Assembly: GCF_000143415.4 (NCBI RefSeq)
Contig: NW_003314324.1
Location: forward strand, 78,655 to 142,654
Direction: 5' to 3'
Source: Selaginella moellendorffii
Lineage: Eukaryota > Streptophyta > Lycopodiopsida > Selaginellales > Selaginellaceae
Length of the DNA stretch: 64,000 nucleotides
Shown: positions 12,275 through 24,058 of the stretch, one piece after another
How positions within the stretch are numbered: the stretch's first letter is position 1
How the letters are laid out: each line of letters opens with the position of its first letter
Notes under the pieces: generated by a model
Told to the model about the DNA's origin: nothing
Seen by the model: the letters and a program-made list of their open reading frames with translations, nothing else
Databases searched by the model: none
Translations under genes and position numbers: made by a program

Positions 12275-14215
12275 ATGGCGTCGATCAACGAGGAAGTACT
12301 CACGATCTGCGGCCCGCCGGAGCTCGCCCTCCAAGGTATGGCGATCGATCCTCTCCCACTCAAGGGCCTCACCGAGAATCTCGCCGACACTTACGTCGCA
12401 TCCGGCTCGGCCTGCCTCGATTTCTTCTTCCACATCGTCCCCGACACCACCGATTCCTCGCGCGTCAAGGAACTGGCCACCACGGCCTGGAAAGAAGATC
12501 CCTTGACGACTCTCAAGCTCATCTTCCAGCTCCGGGGGATCCGTGGCAGCGGCAAATCGGACAAGCTCCACTTCTATGACGCTGCATGCTGGCTCTACGA
12601 TCACCATCCCCGGACGCTGGCCGCCAACATCGCCAAGGTCGCCCCGGTCGGCTACTTCAAGGATCTCCTGGAGCTCGTCCAGCGGATCCTGGAAGGCGAG
12701 GTGGTGACGGCGCAGAGAATGCGCGAGAAGGAGGAGTGGAAGAACAAGAGACATGATCGGCGGTGGCGCTCGAGGATCCGCCGGAGCGGCCGGGACAGAT
12801 GCGCAAGGATCACGGACAGAGCAAGGATCGCTACGCAAGGCGACCGGGAGGAGCGAGTAGCGGCGAGCATCGCCAAGGACAAGGCCGAGAAGCAAAAGGC
12901 TTCCGAGCTGCGCAAGGAGAGATCGCTGGCGCTGGCTCGCCGCGCGATCGACAGGCTCGCCAAGGATCCCGAGTTTGCAGCGGTGTACGCCGGCGTTGCT
13001 CGCGTCTTCGCCGACGCGCTCGCCAAGGATCTGGAGGCGTACAAGCAGCACAAGAACAATGCGAGGATCAGTCTCGCGGCGAAGTGGTGTCCATCACTCG
13101 ACTCCGCCTATGACAAGCAGACGCTGCTGTGCGAGGCGATCGCGTGCAAGCTCTTCCCGAAGAACAGCACCCCCGAGTTCGCGGAGCTGGACCAGAGGCA
13201 GTACGCGTACCGAGCTCGCGACAAGCTGCGCAAGGAGGTTCTGGTTCCACTGCGCAAGGCGCTGGAGCTCCCGGAGGTGTACATGAGCGCGCAGAGGTGG
13301 GACGAGCTGCCATACAACCGGGTGGCGTCGGTGGCGATGAAGACGTACTCGAAGATCTTCACCAAGCACGACGAGGAGCGGTTCAAGCAGTACCTCGAGG
13401 ACGTCAAGTCCGGCAAGGAAAAGATCGCGGCCGGGGCGGTTCTCCCGCACGAGATCCTCCGGGCTGCTGTCACCAAGGATGGCGCGGAGAGAGGCGCGGC
13501 GGAGCTGCAGTGGAGGGCGATGGTGGACGAGCTGCGGCGGAAGGGGAGCCTGGAGAACTCGGTGTCCGTCTGCGACGTGTCGGGGAGTATGAGCGGGACG
13601 CCGATGGAGGTTTGCATCGCGCTGGGGATGATCACGGCGGAGCTGAGCGACGAGCCGTGGAAGGGTCGGCTGATAACTTTCAGCGACGAGCCGGCCTTCC
13701 ACGAGATCCGGGGCGAGACGCTGGCGGAGAAGTACGAGTTCACGACGAGGATGCCGTGGGACATGAACACCGACTTCCAGAAGGTGTTTGATCGGATCCT
13801 GGAGCGAGCCCGCGAGTTTAACGTCCCGCCGGAGAAGATGGTGAAGAGGCTCTTCGTCTACAGCGACATGGAGTTTGACGAGGCCAGGGGGAAACACTAC
13901 GGCGGCGTGTACAATCCTCGGCCGGATTGGTGGGGTGGCGAACAGGCGCCAGGTTGGGAGACGGATCATATGGCGATCAAGCGCAAGTTCAAGGAGGCCG
14001 GGTACGTGGAGCCGCCGCAGATTGTCTTCTGGAACTTGAGGGACTCGGAGAGCGTCCCGGTGCTCAAGGACGAGCCCGGCGTGGCGCTCGTCTCGGGCTT
14101 CTCCAAGAACATACTCAAGATGTTCCTGGAGAACAGCGGGGCTATCGATCCCATGCTCATCCTCCGGAGTGCCATCTCGGACAAGATCTACGAGGACATG
14201 GTGGTGGTGGATTGA
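12275..14215 (+). CDS. DUF2828-type protein with C-terminal vWA-like domain
   Basis: A single-exon gene of 646 residues, strongly GC-rich compared with the DNA to its left. The N-terminal two thirds is a helical, charged region of the plant DUF2828/DUF7788 type, with a basic stretch around residues 150-235. The C-terminal part has a von Willebrand A-like fold signature: DVSGSMSG at 434-441 gives the D-x-S-x-S metal-site motif, followed by LITFSDEP and VYSDMEFDEA. Plants have several such intronless genes of unknown biochemical role; related domains occur in Ro/TROVE RNA-binding proteins. Start chosen at the first ATG of the frame (TTTCATGGCG). Function cannot be stated beyond the family. Confidence 0.85.
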   Translation: MASINEEVLTICGPPELALQGMAIDPLPLKGLTENLADTYVASGSACLDFFFHIVPDTTDSSRVKELATTAWKEDPLTTLKLIFQLRGIRGSGKSDKLHFYDAACWLYDHHPRTLAANIAKVAPVGYFKDLLELVQRILEGEVVTAQRMREKEEWKNKRHDRRWRSRIRRSGRDRCARITDRARIATQGDREERVAASIAKDKAEKQKASELRKERSLALARRAIDRLAKDPEFAAVYAGVARVFADALAKDLEAYKQHKNNARISLAAKWCPSLDSAYDKQTLLCEAIACKLFPKNSTPEFAELDQRQYAYRARDKLRKEVLVPLRKALELPEVYMSAQRWDELPYNRVASVAMKTYSKIFTKHDEERFKQYLEDVKSGKEKIAAGAVLPHEILRAAVTKDGAERGAAELQWRAMVDELRRKGSLENSVSVCDVSGSMSGTPMEVCIALGMITAELSDEPWKGRLITFSDEPAFHEIRGETLAEKYEFTTRMPWDMNTDFQKVFDRILERAREFNVPPEKMVKRLFVYSDMEFDEARGKHYGGVYNPRPDWWGGEQAPGWETDHMAIKRKFKEAGYVEPPQIVFWNLRDSESVPVLKDEPGVALVSGFSKNILKMFLENSGAIDPMLILRSAISDKIYEDMVVVD

Positions 14216-14426
14216 GAGCAGAAACGATTATGACGAAGTTTGAAAAGTTTGGCTTTGTTTGGTTTTCTTTCTCTCAAAAGTTTTTGACTTTGATCCTAAA
14301 GCTTTCATAGAAACATCTTGGGAGTGCCGAAAAAGTTTGTAGAATGTAGCTAACTATGAGGATTTAACGATTAAAATGTAATATAAACGAACAAAAATGG
14401 TATTTTGCAAAATTTCACCAAGAGCG

Positions 14427-14929
14427 TCAGTATCTGGGAGTTTGTTTATGCTGTTTAACACTCGAAACAAACATCTTGTTTGCATCCTCTATACTGATTT
14501 GGCTCGATTCCACCTTGAGTAGCAGCGGAGTCAAGGCCTCGAGGATGGAGTCATTGGGATTGCCATGGAAGGGCGGGACTCCACTCTTGGGATGGTAGAG
14601 ATACAAGCTCGCGTTGTCATCGATCCACACCATGAGACTTTCCTGCTCCCTTTTCAGTTTCCTCAAATCCTTCACCACTTGGCCACTCACCCAATCTGTA
14701 TCGCTCCCCGTGAAAATGGCAGAGACTAATTCTCCAAGCTGCTTACAATCTTCTTCACGTACGATGCGCCCGAGGCACTGAAGACCACGACCTCGTAAAC
14801 CTGTGACATATCTCTCAGGAACTTGTCCAAACCCGGTCGCTTCGTCACGCACTGGAGGAGATTGTCATCGTCGTGGTCGGACACGCAGACAAGCGTGTTA
14901 TCAAGATCCAATACCAATGTTTTCACCAT
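14427..14929 (-). pseudogene. FCP1/SCP-like small CTD-phosphatase gene, frame-disrupted
   Basis: The first frame (14929-14726) starts MVKTLVLDLDNTLV: the DxDxT phosphatase signature of the HAD-type FCP1/NIF family, followed by RPGLDKFLRDM and VVFSAS. It then hits a stop. The rest of the domain continues in another frame to 14427 (VKDLRKLKREQESLMVW, IDDNASLYLYHP, NPNDSILEAL). A frameshift near 14730-14760 explains this most simply. A 76-bp intron from the donor ATT/GTAAGC to an acceptor GTGAAG would also restore frame but would remove conserved residues. The predicted protein is short, with no targeting sequence seen. Likely a decaying copy; an expressed variant is not excluded. Confidence 0.6.
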
Positions 14930-15021
14930 AATAGGATTAGGTATTTTCTACAACCATGATTTTTCCCACATAATACTCTAGTTAGGCTCAAATAATCAGG
15001 AATGCTTGCTTAGAGAAACTA

Positions 15022-16882
15022 TTATTCTTCATCGACTTCGCCACCTTCCTCGCCTTCTCCAGCCTCGGGCTCTGGCGGCTTTGGTATGGGCGGGAGCTCC
15101 AAGCTCTCCGGCGTGAGCCCCTCAAACTCTTTCAACACTGGAGGCGGTAGCGGTGCCACGAAAGGCGTGTGTTTCATCCCCCAGCCGATGTAGACGCTGC
15201 TAAACCCGGTTGGAGTGACCACGGTACAGGCACCCGGCCAGATTGCCGACCTCAAACCGAGAACTTGGTGCTTGAGGCTCTTGTGCGTCGAGCTGGTGAT
15301 GAGAGACCACGGCTTCCAGCCTTGCTGCGGGAGATCTTTGTCTGTGTCGATGGAGGTGAGAGCTCCCGGGATCTCTTCCAGCTCCTCGGGGCTCGGTGGC
15401 TGCTCTTCCTTCTCCTCGCCTTCTTCTTCCTCGGCCTCCTCCGCCTCTTCCTTTTCCGGGACGAAGAGTGTCGTCCGGCCTTGTAAGTTGAGGTACTTGT
15501 TCTTGTGTACCCAGTTTTCTAGCGACTGGAGCTCGGCCGTGGCAAGAGGTTGATACTCCTCGTCCGGTTCCAGTGGCCCTCCTTCGCCACCTTCTTCACC
15601 TTCTTCTGGAGCCTGATGGAGAAACGAGAAAAAGAATAGAGCATTAGAATGTAAGCCATGCTTTTGAAGCTCACCTTGTAAAAACCTTTGGGAGCAATCT
15701 CGCAAGTGGCTGATATCCGTGCAATCTGTGCGCGCAAATAGTTCTCTTCGACTCCAGGAAACGGTGGATATGCCGAAACTTCAGCCTGGTCAGATTACTT
15801 GAGAAGAGAGTTTATAGAGGTGAGAAGGAAAAGCAAAAGCAAAGAGTGCACCTTCAAGTTTCCGGTGAAAAACTTCTTTATCTGTCTCGCGGTTTTGATC
15901 TGGAGTGGTGTCACGTCTGGAAGCCTGTAGAGTTCGTCGCCTGGCCGGCTGCAAACCCAGTACGTATTTGCGTTTGGTCCAATGCCTGCTTCCACTGGAA
16001 TGGTTTCCACTGGCCTTCCCCACGGCCCCTTCTTAGCACCCTCTTCTCCTTCCTCGCCACCACCTTCTGGCTCTGCCGCTGGTTCGCTCGTCGTCTCAAA
16101 CACGAAATAGTTGCTAGACACAAAATAGTTCAATCCGGAAAAGCTTGCTCGTAAGCTTTACCTGTTGATGCCGAAGAACTTGCCAAAGAACTTCATTTTC
16201 GAGACGATCTTGGTGCCTCCCAGCTGCCGCATCGTCAAAACAATCTGGTAGTTTTCCGCTCGGCCCAGCCCGGATCCAATCGCCTCGAAAAACGCACTGT
16301 CCGAGAGGAAGTTGTCCACTGCGTATTCGGGGCCTTCTCCTTCTTCCTCCTCCGGCTCCTCTTCTGGAGGAGGCTCCTCGGACTCGGGATCGACAGCCGC
16401 TGGGGGAGGCTTCTTTTCGGGAATGCTATGAAAGAAAAACAAGAGCAAAAGAACAAACTTTAGACCTTGCAAACAAGCACTGGAACAAAGGAAGAAACGA
16501 TGAGCTCACCAATGGAAAAGTTCTTTGCAAGTTATTCTCCCCAAAGACTAGCGGAGGAAATACCTCTGGAGGCCGATAAACTGCTTGACAAACTTCTCGT
16601 CTTTGTCATCCTTCCACGAGCGAGGGACTTTGGGGCCTTCCTCGGGGACGAATCGAGTCTGCTTGAGCAGCAAGCTCGTCTCTAAAATGTCCACGGCATT
16701 CTCTGGCTGCGTCACAACGATCTACAAAACAGAGAAAAAGAATTGGGGCAAAATCGATCCGCCCGAGCTTTACTTACCAGTTGGATCAGTTGTGCGAGAT
16801 GCGCAAACACAGAATCTCCATTCGTGGCGGATTTCCTCTGCAAATACGCCAGGCATTGCTCCGTCGTCATCTTCTTCCCCAT
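15022..16882 (-). CDS. Radial spoke head protein, RSP4/RSP6 (RSPH4A/6A) family
   Basis: Six exons on the minus strand: 16882-16778, 16721-16564, 16425-16162, 16113-15852, 15785-15675, 15612-15022; all GT-AG, frame kept throughout, 496 residues. Family landmarks are visible in order: [70 protein letters not shown], and near the C-terminus [12 protein letters not shown] with acidic Glu-rich linkers. The protein is part of the head of axonemal radial spokes, which regulate dynein in motile cilia. Its presence fits a plant with swimming sperm. It shares a 174-bp divergent promoter with the FtsH gene. The start is the first ATG in exon 1 (MGKKMTTEQ). Confidence 0.92.
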
Positions 16883-17056
16883 CTCGCCACACCCAAACAA
16901 GAAAAAAATGAAGAACCCTAAATTCGAACAGTTTAAAATGAGAATATTCTTATAGCCGACTAGAATATGCTGTTTTAAGATTCTCTTTGTTTTCCGAGCC
17001 AGGGTTTCGACCTCGCGACCATTTTTTTAGGGCTCGTCGATTGGCAGAGGTTTTTG
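16883..17056. promoter_or_regulatory. Divergent promoter between RSP4/6 and FtsH genes
   Basis: Only 174 bp separate the two start codons. It contains AACCCTAAATT near 16912-16922, a telo-box-like element (core AAACCCTAA) common in promoters of housekeeping plant genes, and AGGGTTTCG near 17001. Both UTRs must also fit here. Confidence 0.55.
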
Positions 17057-19777
17057 ATGTCTCGGCAGCTGGCCGCGCTCCTCGCAAGAAAACGAATCCT
17101 CTCGGTAAGTCTCGCGCGGCGCAGCCATTCTCGATCTCATTTCCCTCTCCTCGGGCCAGGCATTCAGGGAGAGTCGCGGCATTCTGGTGGATAATCCGTG
17201 TCTCGGCGGCATTCTAGAGCACCGGCTGGGTTTTGATCCTATCCCGACGCAGCGGTCTTTCGGAAGCTGGATTGGCAGCGGCGGCGCGTGCGGATTACGG
17301 CGCGGCCGTGATTTGAGAGGAGCGCACAAACAACAGCGATACCAAGGTAGCAATCTCGGCACTCGGCAATTCTATTCGAGTAAAGCATCGGAAAGAGGTT
17401 GGAATTGAGTTTGATGAAATTAATTGTTAGCAATAGCGTTAATACTCTTTGTTCTTCCAGGCTTCAGTAACTTCTATCCAAAGAACAAGGTTCCAAAAGA
17501 TGGTCCCGGGGAGAAGTCAAACCAAGGTATCAAACTTCTACTCTGGATAACTTACGTTTTGCCTTTCTTCCAGGAAAATCGAAACCCCGAGCACGGGATC
17601 TCGGAGATCTCAGAACAAGAATTGTATCCTTGGTTGCTGTCGGCTTATCAGTGGCGGCCTTGTGGAACCTCTATACCGTTTCTAGAAGTGAAGATGTCTC
17701 GGAGGTTCTTTTCTCCTTCTCCATTTTCTTCTCTTCGTTTCTCACAGTATACACTTTTTCTTTGCAGATTACTTACCATCAATTCCGATCTGAGCTCTTG
17801 GAGCAGTGTCTCGTAGACCATGTTGTCGTGGTTAACAGGAGCTTGGTCCGCGTTTTTGTTCGGGACCCAGCTTCTAGTGACGACACTCAGAGTCATTGCC
17901 GACACTTTTTTCGAATCGGCAGTGCTGATGGTTTCGAGCAGCAACTGGAGAGGGCGCAAGCCAGCCTCGGGTGGGACTCGCACGATTACGTCCCAGTCAT
18001 GTATCAAACCGAGTTGAATTGGCGGCGAGAGCTTACGAACATGGCACCGATTCTCTTCCTCTTTGCGTGGGTTGGATTTTCCGTCTGGAAATGGAAGAGA
18101 GCTGGCACTGGGCAGGGGACGGATAGCAATGGTGGTCGCAGCATTTTTACCATGGGAAAGGCTCAGGTGGCAAGGATGGATCCAGGCGTCAAAGATAAGG
18201 CATGGTAGTATATTGTTTTACTCTGGGAGAGCTTACTGACTTTACATTTTAACTATGCAGGTCATGTTCGCGGACGTAGCCGGATGCGACGAAGCCAAAG
18301 CAGAAGTGATGGAGTTCGTTCACTTTTTGAAGAGTCCCAAAAAGTACCTCGACCTCGGTGCAAGAATCCCCAAAGGTGCTCTCTTGGTCGGACCTCCTGG
18401 CACCGGCAAAACGCTGCTAGCAAAGGCTACTGCAGGTGAAGCCGGTGTGCCATTTCTTTCGATCTCCGGTTCTGACTTTACAGAGATGTTCGTCGGGGTT
18501 GGACCTTCTCGAGTCAGAGACCTCTTTGCTCAAGCTCGTCGCGAAGCCCCGAGCATCATCTTTATTGACGAGATCGATGCCATCGGCCGCGCAAGAGGTG
18601 CTGGTCTTGGGTCAAACGATGAACGTGAAAACACCCTCAACCAGCTCCTGGTTGAAATGGACGGCTTTGCAACTACAGAAGGAGTAGTCATACTCGCTGG
18701 GACAAACAGGCCAGATATTCTCGACAAGGCGTTGCTCAGGCCTGGACGCTTTGATCGTCAGATTGCTTTAGACAGGCCGGATGTGAGAGGACGAGAACAG
18801 ATACTTCGGGTGCATCTCAAGAAACTGAAGCTGGACAAGGAGCCTCAGTTTTACTCACAACGAGTTGCTGGTCTCACACACGGCTTTGCTGGGGCGGAGA
18901 TTGCCAGCGTGTGCAATGAAGCTGCTCTCATAGCTGCAAGGCGTGAGAAGTCAGAGATTTCCATGAAGGAGCTCGAAGCAGGAGTCGACAGAGTTATTGC
19001 CGGCATCGAGAGAAAGAACCGGGTACGTACTATGGGTTTTCTTGTCAAAGTTTTCTCGCGAGATAACACAGTTTCAACACAGGTAGTTAGCAAGGACGAA
19101 CGGAGGACTGTTGCTTACCACGAAGCTGGTCATGCCGTCGCCGGGTGGTTCTTAGAGCACGCGGAGCCGCTACTCAAAGTTACAATAGTTCCACGAGGGA
19201 GTGCGGCGCTGGGCTTTGCGCAATACGTTCCCAACGAGGACTTACTCATGACCAAGCAGCAATTCAATGACATAATCTGTATGGCTCTTGGAGGGCGAGC
19301 AGCGGAGGAGGTAAGAACAAACTTGGAGGAAAAAGGTCCTGATGTGTCTCTCTCCAGGTTCTGCTGGGAAGGATCACCACGGGTGCGCAGAACGATCTGG
19401 AGAAAGTCACGCTGATGGCCTACGCGCAGGTGGCCGAGTATGGATTCAGCGACAAAGTTGGGCTTGTCTCCTTTCCCCGCAAGTCACAGACGGAGCTGCT
19501 CAAGCCTTTTAGCAACAATACGAGCAAACTCATGGACGAGGAGGCGAGGGCGATTGTGAGTGATGCCTACGCTCGCACCCGAGCACTGATTGACAAGCAC
19601 AGGGACGGGGTTGCCAAGATCGCGGAGCTGCTACTTGAGAAAGAGGTCCTGCGGCAGGAGGACCTCTTAGCAGTGCTTGGCGAGCGTCCATTCGCGCAGG
19701 GAAGCCGCAATAACTATGACATATACAGGCACGGATTTAAACCAGAAGAAGCAAATGATCCAATGGTCGCATCCTAA
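17057..19777 (+). CDS. Mitochondrial m-AAA protease, FtsH3/FtsH10 type
   Basis: Eight exons: 17057-17104, 17160-17397, 17461-17526, 17574-17704, 17768-18199, 18261-19022, 19083-19310, 19358-19777; 774 residues. An N-terminal presequence-like region leads to NFYPKN, two hydrophobic membrane segments ([12 protein letters not shown] and [12 protein letters not shown]), an AAA module with Walker A GPPGTGKT at 349-356 and Walker B IIFIDEID, and the peptidase zinc site HEAGH at 572-576. The closing GERPF is typical of the m-AAA class. It degrades and matures inner-membrane proteins from the matrix side. Intron 5 (18200-18260) uses a GC donor; no GT donor keeps the frame. It diverges from the RSP4/6 gene. 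Confidence 0.92.
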
Positions 19778-19924
19778 GCTTTTCATACCGATACATTTGT
19801 ATATTAAAATCATACTATGCAAATCCTAAGAGCTCAAAGTCAACAAGAGTCAATAAAGGTCAATAAAAAATAAGACTGTACCTTTATTGACTAGCAATAA
19901 CTTAGATCTATACATTGAGTATTT

Positions 19925-21452
19925 CTACTTTAACTTAATTGGCAGTCCTTTAGTCGGCATTGCAACTGGGGTATAGGAAACTGGTTCATCGGGTTCCACT
20001 AGGGTCCACTCATATCTTGTGACCAAGTGGTGAAGAAACACCATCACCTGCATTTTCGCAAGTTGGATGCCCGGGCAGATCCGGGGTCCTCCACCGAATG
20101 GAATATATGTGTATGGAACCGGTCCCGTGCCTTCTGCAAATCGGGATGGCTCAAACTTGAAAGGCTCGGCAAAAAACTCTGGTTTTCTGTAGCTCCGGTA
20201 GCCCGATATTAAGAGCTGCAGCAAAGAGATTACATTCTTTCCTATAGGTAAACAAAAAAGATGGTATTTACCTGCCAGCCTTTTGGGATGGTGAAACCAT
20301 CCATCTCGACATCTTTGAGAGCTTTGCGAAGGATGCCAAACCCGGTCGGCATCACTCGCAGTGTCTCCTGGATAACCATCCATGTGTATTTCATCTTGCG
20401 GAGGTCGTTCTGGTTGAGTTCCTCCCCAGGCTGCTTGGCTGATAGTATATCCATGTGTTCTGGCATAGATGATCATGGTAAGTTTCGATCAAAAATCTTC
20501 GACAAGTTTGCTTACCTCTGCGAAGCTCCTGGTAGCAGGCTGGATTTTGAGCCAGGCACTTGAGGGTCATGGCTAGCGAGCTGGAACTGGTGTCATGGCC
20601 GGCGAAGAGCAGCGATAGGATGTTGTCTTTGATCTGGTCGTCGTTCATGAGCTTGCCATTGTCGAGCTTGGTGCTGAGAAGCAGTGACAGGAGATCTTGC
20701 TGGCAAGACGACCCATTCTCGAGCTCGATCCTTCTCCGCGCGATATACTTGTCAAACATCTTGTAGAGCTCCACCCGACCCTTCTTGGCGTGGTGGAAGT
20801 TCGTCCAGGGGAGATCGAGCGGCAAGGAGATGAGCCCCTTGATGATCTTGGCCAGCGGCTCGAGCAGCTCCAGCTGTTCTTCTTCATCACTCACGCTAAG
20901 GAATGCACAACAGGTGACCGAGAAGAGAGCCTGTTTGATGAGAGAATAAGCCAGCACGGTCTCCCCATGCTTCCAGTGCTTGTGGAGGTGATCTTGAATC
21001 ATGTTGCTCGTAGGCACGACTTGGCTCTGGACGGCTTGAGCACTCAGAAAGGTCATGAGCACGTCACGGAAGCTCTTGGCCTCCTCTCCAGACATGAAGT
21101 TTATGGCGTTTGATCCAACCAGCGTCTTCATCGGGCTAGGCCACGCAGTCTCCACCAAGAGGTTGTGGTTTGAGAAGACAAGCTTGTTGCCTTGGGGAGG
21201 ACTGACCATCACCATTGGGGAGCCAAACAAGGAGGTCTTGAAGATCTTACCGTACTTGGCTTCCCGCTGTTCGATAAACTCCCAGGGCCGGTTGCTCTTG
21301 GTGTATCGTATGAACTGGAGGGTCTCGCCGAGTAGCGGAAGGCCCAGGCTCCCAGGAGGCAGATCCATCGCTTTGAATCTTCTCCATCGCTGGAGATACG
21401 CGAGTGCTGCTGCCCCAATGCAAACAAGGTAAAGTACCAGCACAGGCACCAT
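19925..21452 (-). CDS. Cytochrome P450, CYP85-clan type
   Basis: Three exons: 21452-20516, 20459-20272, 20215-19925; 471 residues, usual for this clan. Visible landmarks: hydrophobic N-terminal ER anchor, LPPGSLGLPLLGE, oxygen-binding helix AGHDTS at 284-289, ExxR as ETLR at 344-347, and the heme-binding FGGGPRICPG with Cys422. The short length, PPGSLG start and GGGPRICPG style place it in the CYP85 clan, whose members oxidise steroids, triterpenes and diterpenes (brassinosteroid, abscisate, taxane and gibberellin enzymes). It is the outer member of the candidate diterpenoid cluster, on the same strand as the other P450 and the acyltransferase. Substrate and exact family are not readable from sequence. 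Confidence 0.92.
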
Positions 21453-21539
21453 AACTGCGCCTAAAGCTATCTTTTTGCAATTTACATATCGATAGTCGAA
21501 AGTGCTATCGCTCTGTTAAAAATGCTCAACTTCTTAGAG

Positions 21540-22485
21540 TGTAGATCCCGATAGGACATTGTTGACTTGATTTTCGTGTTTGAGTTTCTTACCTAGCCAT
21601 GACAAAATGCCATCGAATATTGTAATTTGCCAAGCCGCTTGTACGTGAAACATGGAGAACTTGGCCAAGCACATAAAAAAGCCGTGTCAAGCGCCTTTAA
21701 GTTATTAAAACAAGCAGTCAAACTTTGTCATAAGGCAATGGAGTCGCCATCCACTTGACAAGCCAAATTTGCCACCGTCGGGAAATCTCCAGTCTAATGC
21801 CTGTAGATATTGACTTGATTTTAGCCTAGCCATGACAAAATGCCATGGAATATTGTAATTTGATTCCATAATCAAACACCATTAGGAGTCTTGAGGGAAT
21901 AAAAGTCTTTTAATTTGAAAAAGAGGAAGCAAGTTCTAAGCAAAACATCGAAAACTTGACCAAGCAATTTCTGCGTAAAACATGGGAAACTTGGCCAAGC
22001 AACTTCTAGGAACTTGAAAAAGCGTGAAACATGGAAAACTAGCAACATGTCGCCTTTAAGTTAGCCAGACTTCATAAATTCTTAAAACAAGTCTTTAAAA
22101 TAGTCAAACTTTGTCGTGGTAGCGAGTCGCCATCCAGTCCAGTCTAATGACAGTGTAGATTCCGAACATTTTTGACTTGGCTTTACTTTTTATTGGGACA
22201 AAATGCCATGGAACGACTCCTTTTGGGGGGATGCCACCCAGCAGGGTCGATGCACACCCCAGCCGCCCGACGGAGTCCACCGGCGAATATTGTAATTTGA
22301 CACAACAATCAAAGTCATGAACGAATAGAAGTCTTTACATTTGACAATGAGGAAGCAAGTTCTACGCAAAACATGGAGAACTTGGCCAAGCAACTTCTAT
22401 GTAAAACATGCCAAGAAACTTCTACGTAAAACATGCCAAGAAACTTCTAAGTAAAATATGGAGAACTTTAAGTTTTAGTAAACAG
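21540..22485 (-). repeat. Degenerate tandem copies of the 3' end of the adjacent CYP71-clan gene
   Basis: At least two imperfect copies of a block occur between the P450s. Each includes GTCAAACTTTGTC, GAGTCGCCATCCA and an ending like TCTCCAGTCTAATG (near 21718-21797 and 22110-22148), which match the last coding bases of the P450 at about 22488-22625. Between them lie repeated CTTGGCCAAGCAACTTCT and AATGCCATGGAATATTG units that continue into the gene's presumed 3' UTR. No reading frame survives. This is decayed local duplication, not a gene. Confidence 0.7.
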
Positions 22486-24058
22486 TCAAACTTTCTCATA
22501 AGCATGAGGTGGTAGCCGAGGAGCAACCACAGCTCGCAATGGAGTCGCCATCCAATTGACCAAGCCGAAAGCCTCGTCCATGGAAGCATCTTTCCCACCG
22601 CCGCCGTTGGGAAAGCTCCAGTCGAAGCCATGGACGAGATTTGACAAAGCCAACTCGACCGTTTTCAGTCCCAGCTGAAGCCCAGGACACGACCGTCGCC
22701 CCGAGCCGAATGGAAGGAGCTCGAAGTCCTGGCCTCGGACGTCCATGCCCTTCCCCGCCCCCTCGAGGAACCTCTCGGGAGAGAACCGAGTGGGATCCTC
22801 CCACACCGTTGGGTCTCTCCCAATCGCGTAGACATTGACGAGCGTGGTAGCCCCCTTTGGAACGTCGTAGCCGGCCACCTTGCATTCGTATCTTGACATG
22901 TGTGGGACGAGCAGCGCGATCGGGGGGTGGAGACGAAAGGTCTCCTTGATGATCGCGTGCAGGTAGTGGAGCTTGGGGAAATCCGATTCGTTTACCATGC
23001 GATCTTTCCCTACCACCGTGTCGAGCTCGTCTTGGGCCTTCTTCAATGCAAGTGGGTTTCGAAGTAGCTCCGCCAGGATCCACTCCACTGTTGTGATGGA
23101 TGTGTCGGTTCCCCCTGGCAGCAAATCCTGATACACAATTGTCAAGAGCTGTTCTTGAAAAACAAATACTCACTGAAAGCACAGCTTTGATGTTGTCCAA
23201 GTCGGTTCGAGAGTCTCCATGGTTGAAATAGGAGAGAAGGATGTCTATGAAATCTCTAGGCTTGGCTAGAGCATCGTGACCAACCTTGTGTTCGTCGATG
23301 ATCTCCTGGAGGAACCTGTCCTGGCGAGCATGAAGCCTCTTGAAACGAGGGATGTTCCAGTCGATCCACTTGAATGCACTGGGAATGTACTCGCTCACGT
23401 TGAAACTCCCGGCCACCTGCAAGATCTCCTCCACAATCCCCCGAAACTCCCGAGCCTTGCCCTGTGAGTCCGCGCCAGCCGGCCCGAAGAAGGCGCGGTC
23501 CATCAGGATTCGCGTCATGACATTGAAAGTAAAGTCGGTGAGGAAGCTCTTGATTTGCACCACCTCCTTGCTCGCCGATTTCGCCAGCAATCCAGATACC
23601 ATGCCGGACAGCTCCTCCACTCTCACCCACGAGAAGGAGTCGATCCGCTTGGCCGTGAAGAGCTCGGTGGAGCACAGCTTCCTCATCATCTTCCAGTGAT
23701 CGCCATAGGGGGCGAGGCCAATGTTGTGGAAGTTGTAAGCAGCGTACTCACCGACGAGGAGGTATGGCCTCGACGCAAATGCGAGGTCGTGGGTCTTGAG
23801 AACTTCCTTGGCCATGGCTGGACTGGACGCCACAATCACTGGTACTGTGCCAAATCGGAGGTGCATGAGTGGCCCGTGGGCTTGCGACAGCTTTTGCAAG
23901 GATCGGTGTGGCAGTGTGCTCAGGAGATGGAGATGGCCGATCAAAGGCAAGCCCCGCGGACCTGGTGGTAGTCGTACCTTGAAAGAGCGGTATTGCCTCC
24001 ATAGCGCTCCAGCCAGGAGGATCAAGCCCAGGTAGAGCGCAAGATCGAAGAGTTCCAT
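22486..24058 (-). CDS. Cytochrome P450, CYP71-clan type
   Basis: Two exons, 24058-23174 and 23127-22486, with one phase-0 GT-AG intron of 47 bp at the position usual for A-type P450s; 508 residues. Features: N-terminal membrane anchor, hinge LPPGPRGLPLIGHLH, I-helix GGTDTS at 300-305, ExxR as ETFR at 357-360, PERFLEG, and heme loop FGSGRRSCPG with Cys442. CYP71-clan enzymes oxidise a wide range of specialised metabolites, including terpenes and phenolics. It lies between the acyltransferase (162 bp upstream) and the CYP85-type gene and has decayed partial duplicates just downstream. Substrate unknown; a diterpenoid role is inferred from its neighbours only. Confidence 0.93.

Noticed and set aside
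12203-13969. Long minus-strand reading frames opposite the DUF2828 gene (282, 291 and 220 codons)
   Set aside because: They are Arg/Ala/Leu/Ser-rich products of the GC-rich third positions of the plus-strand gene and show no family motifs.
18200-18260. GT donor at CATG/GTAGTA for FtsH intron 5
   Set aside because: It shifts the frame into a stop within a few codons; the GC donor three to five bases upstream aligns exactly with the family.
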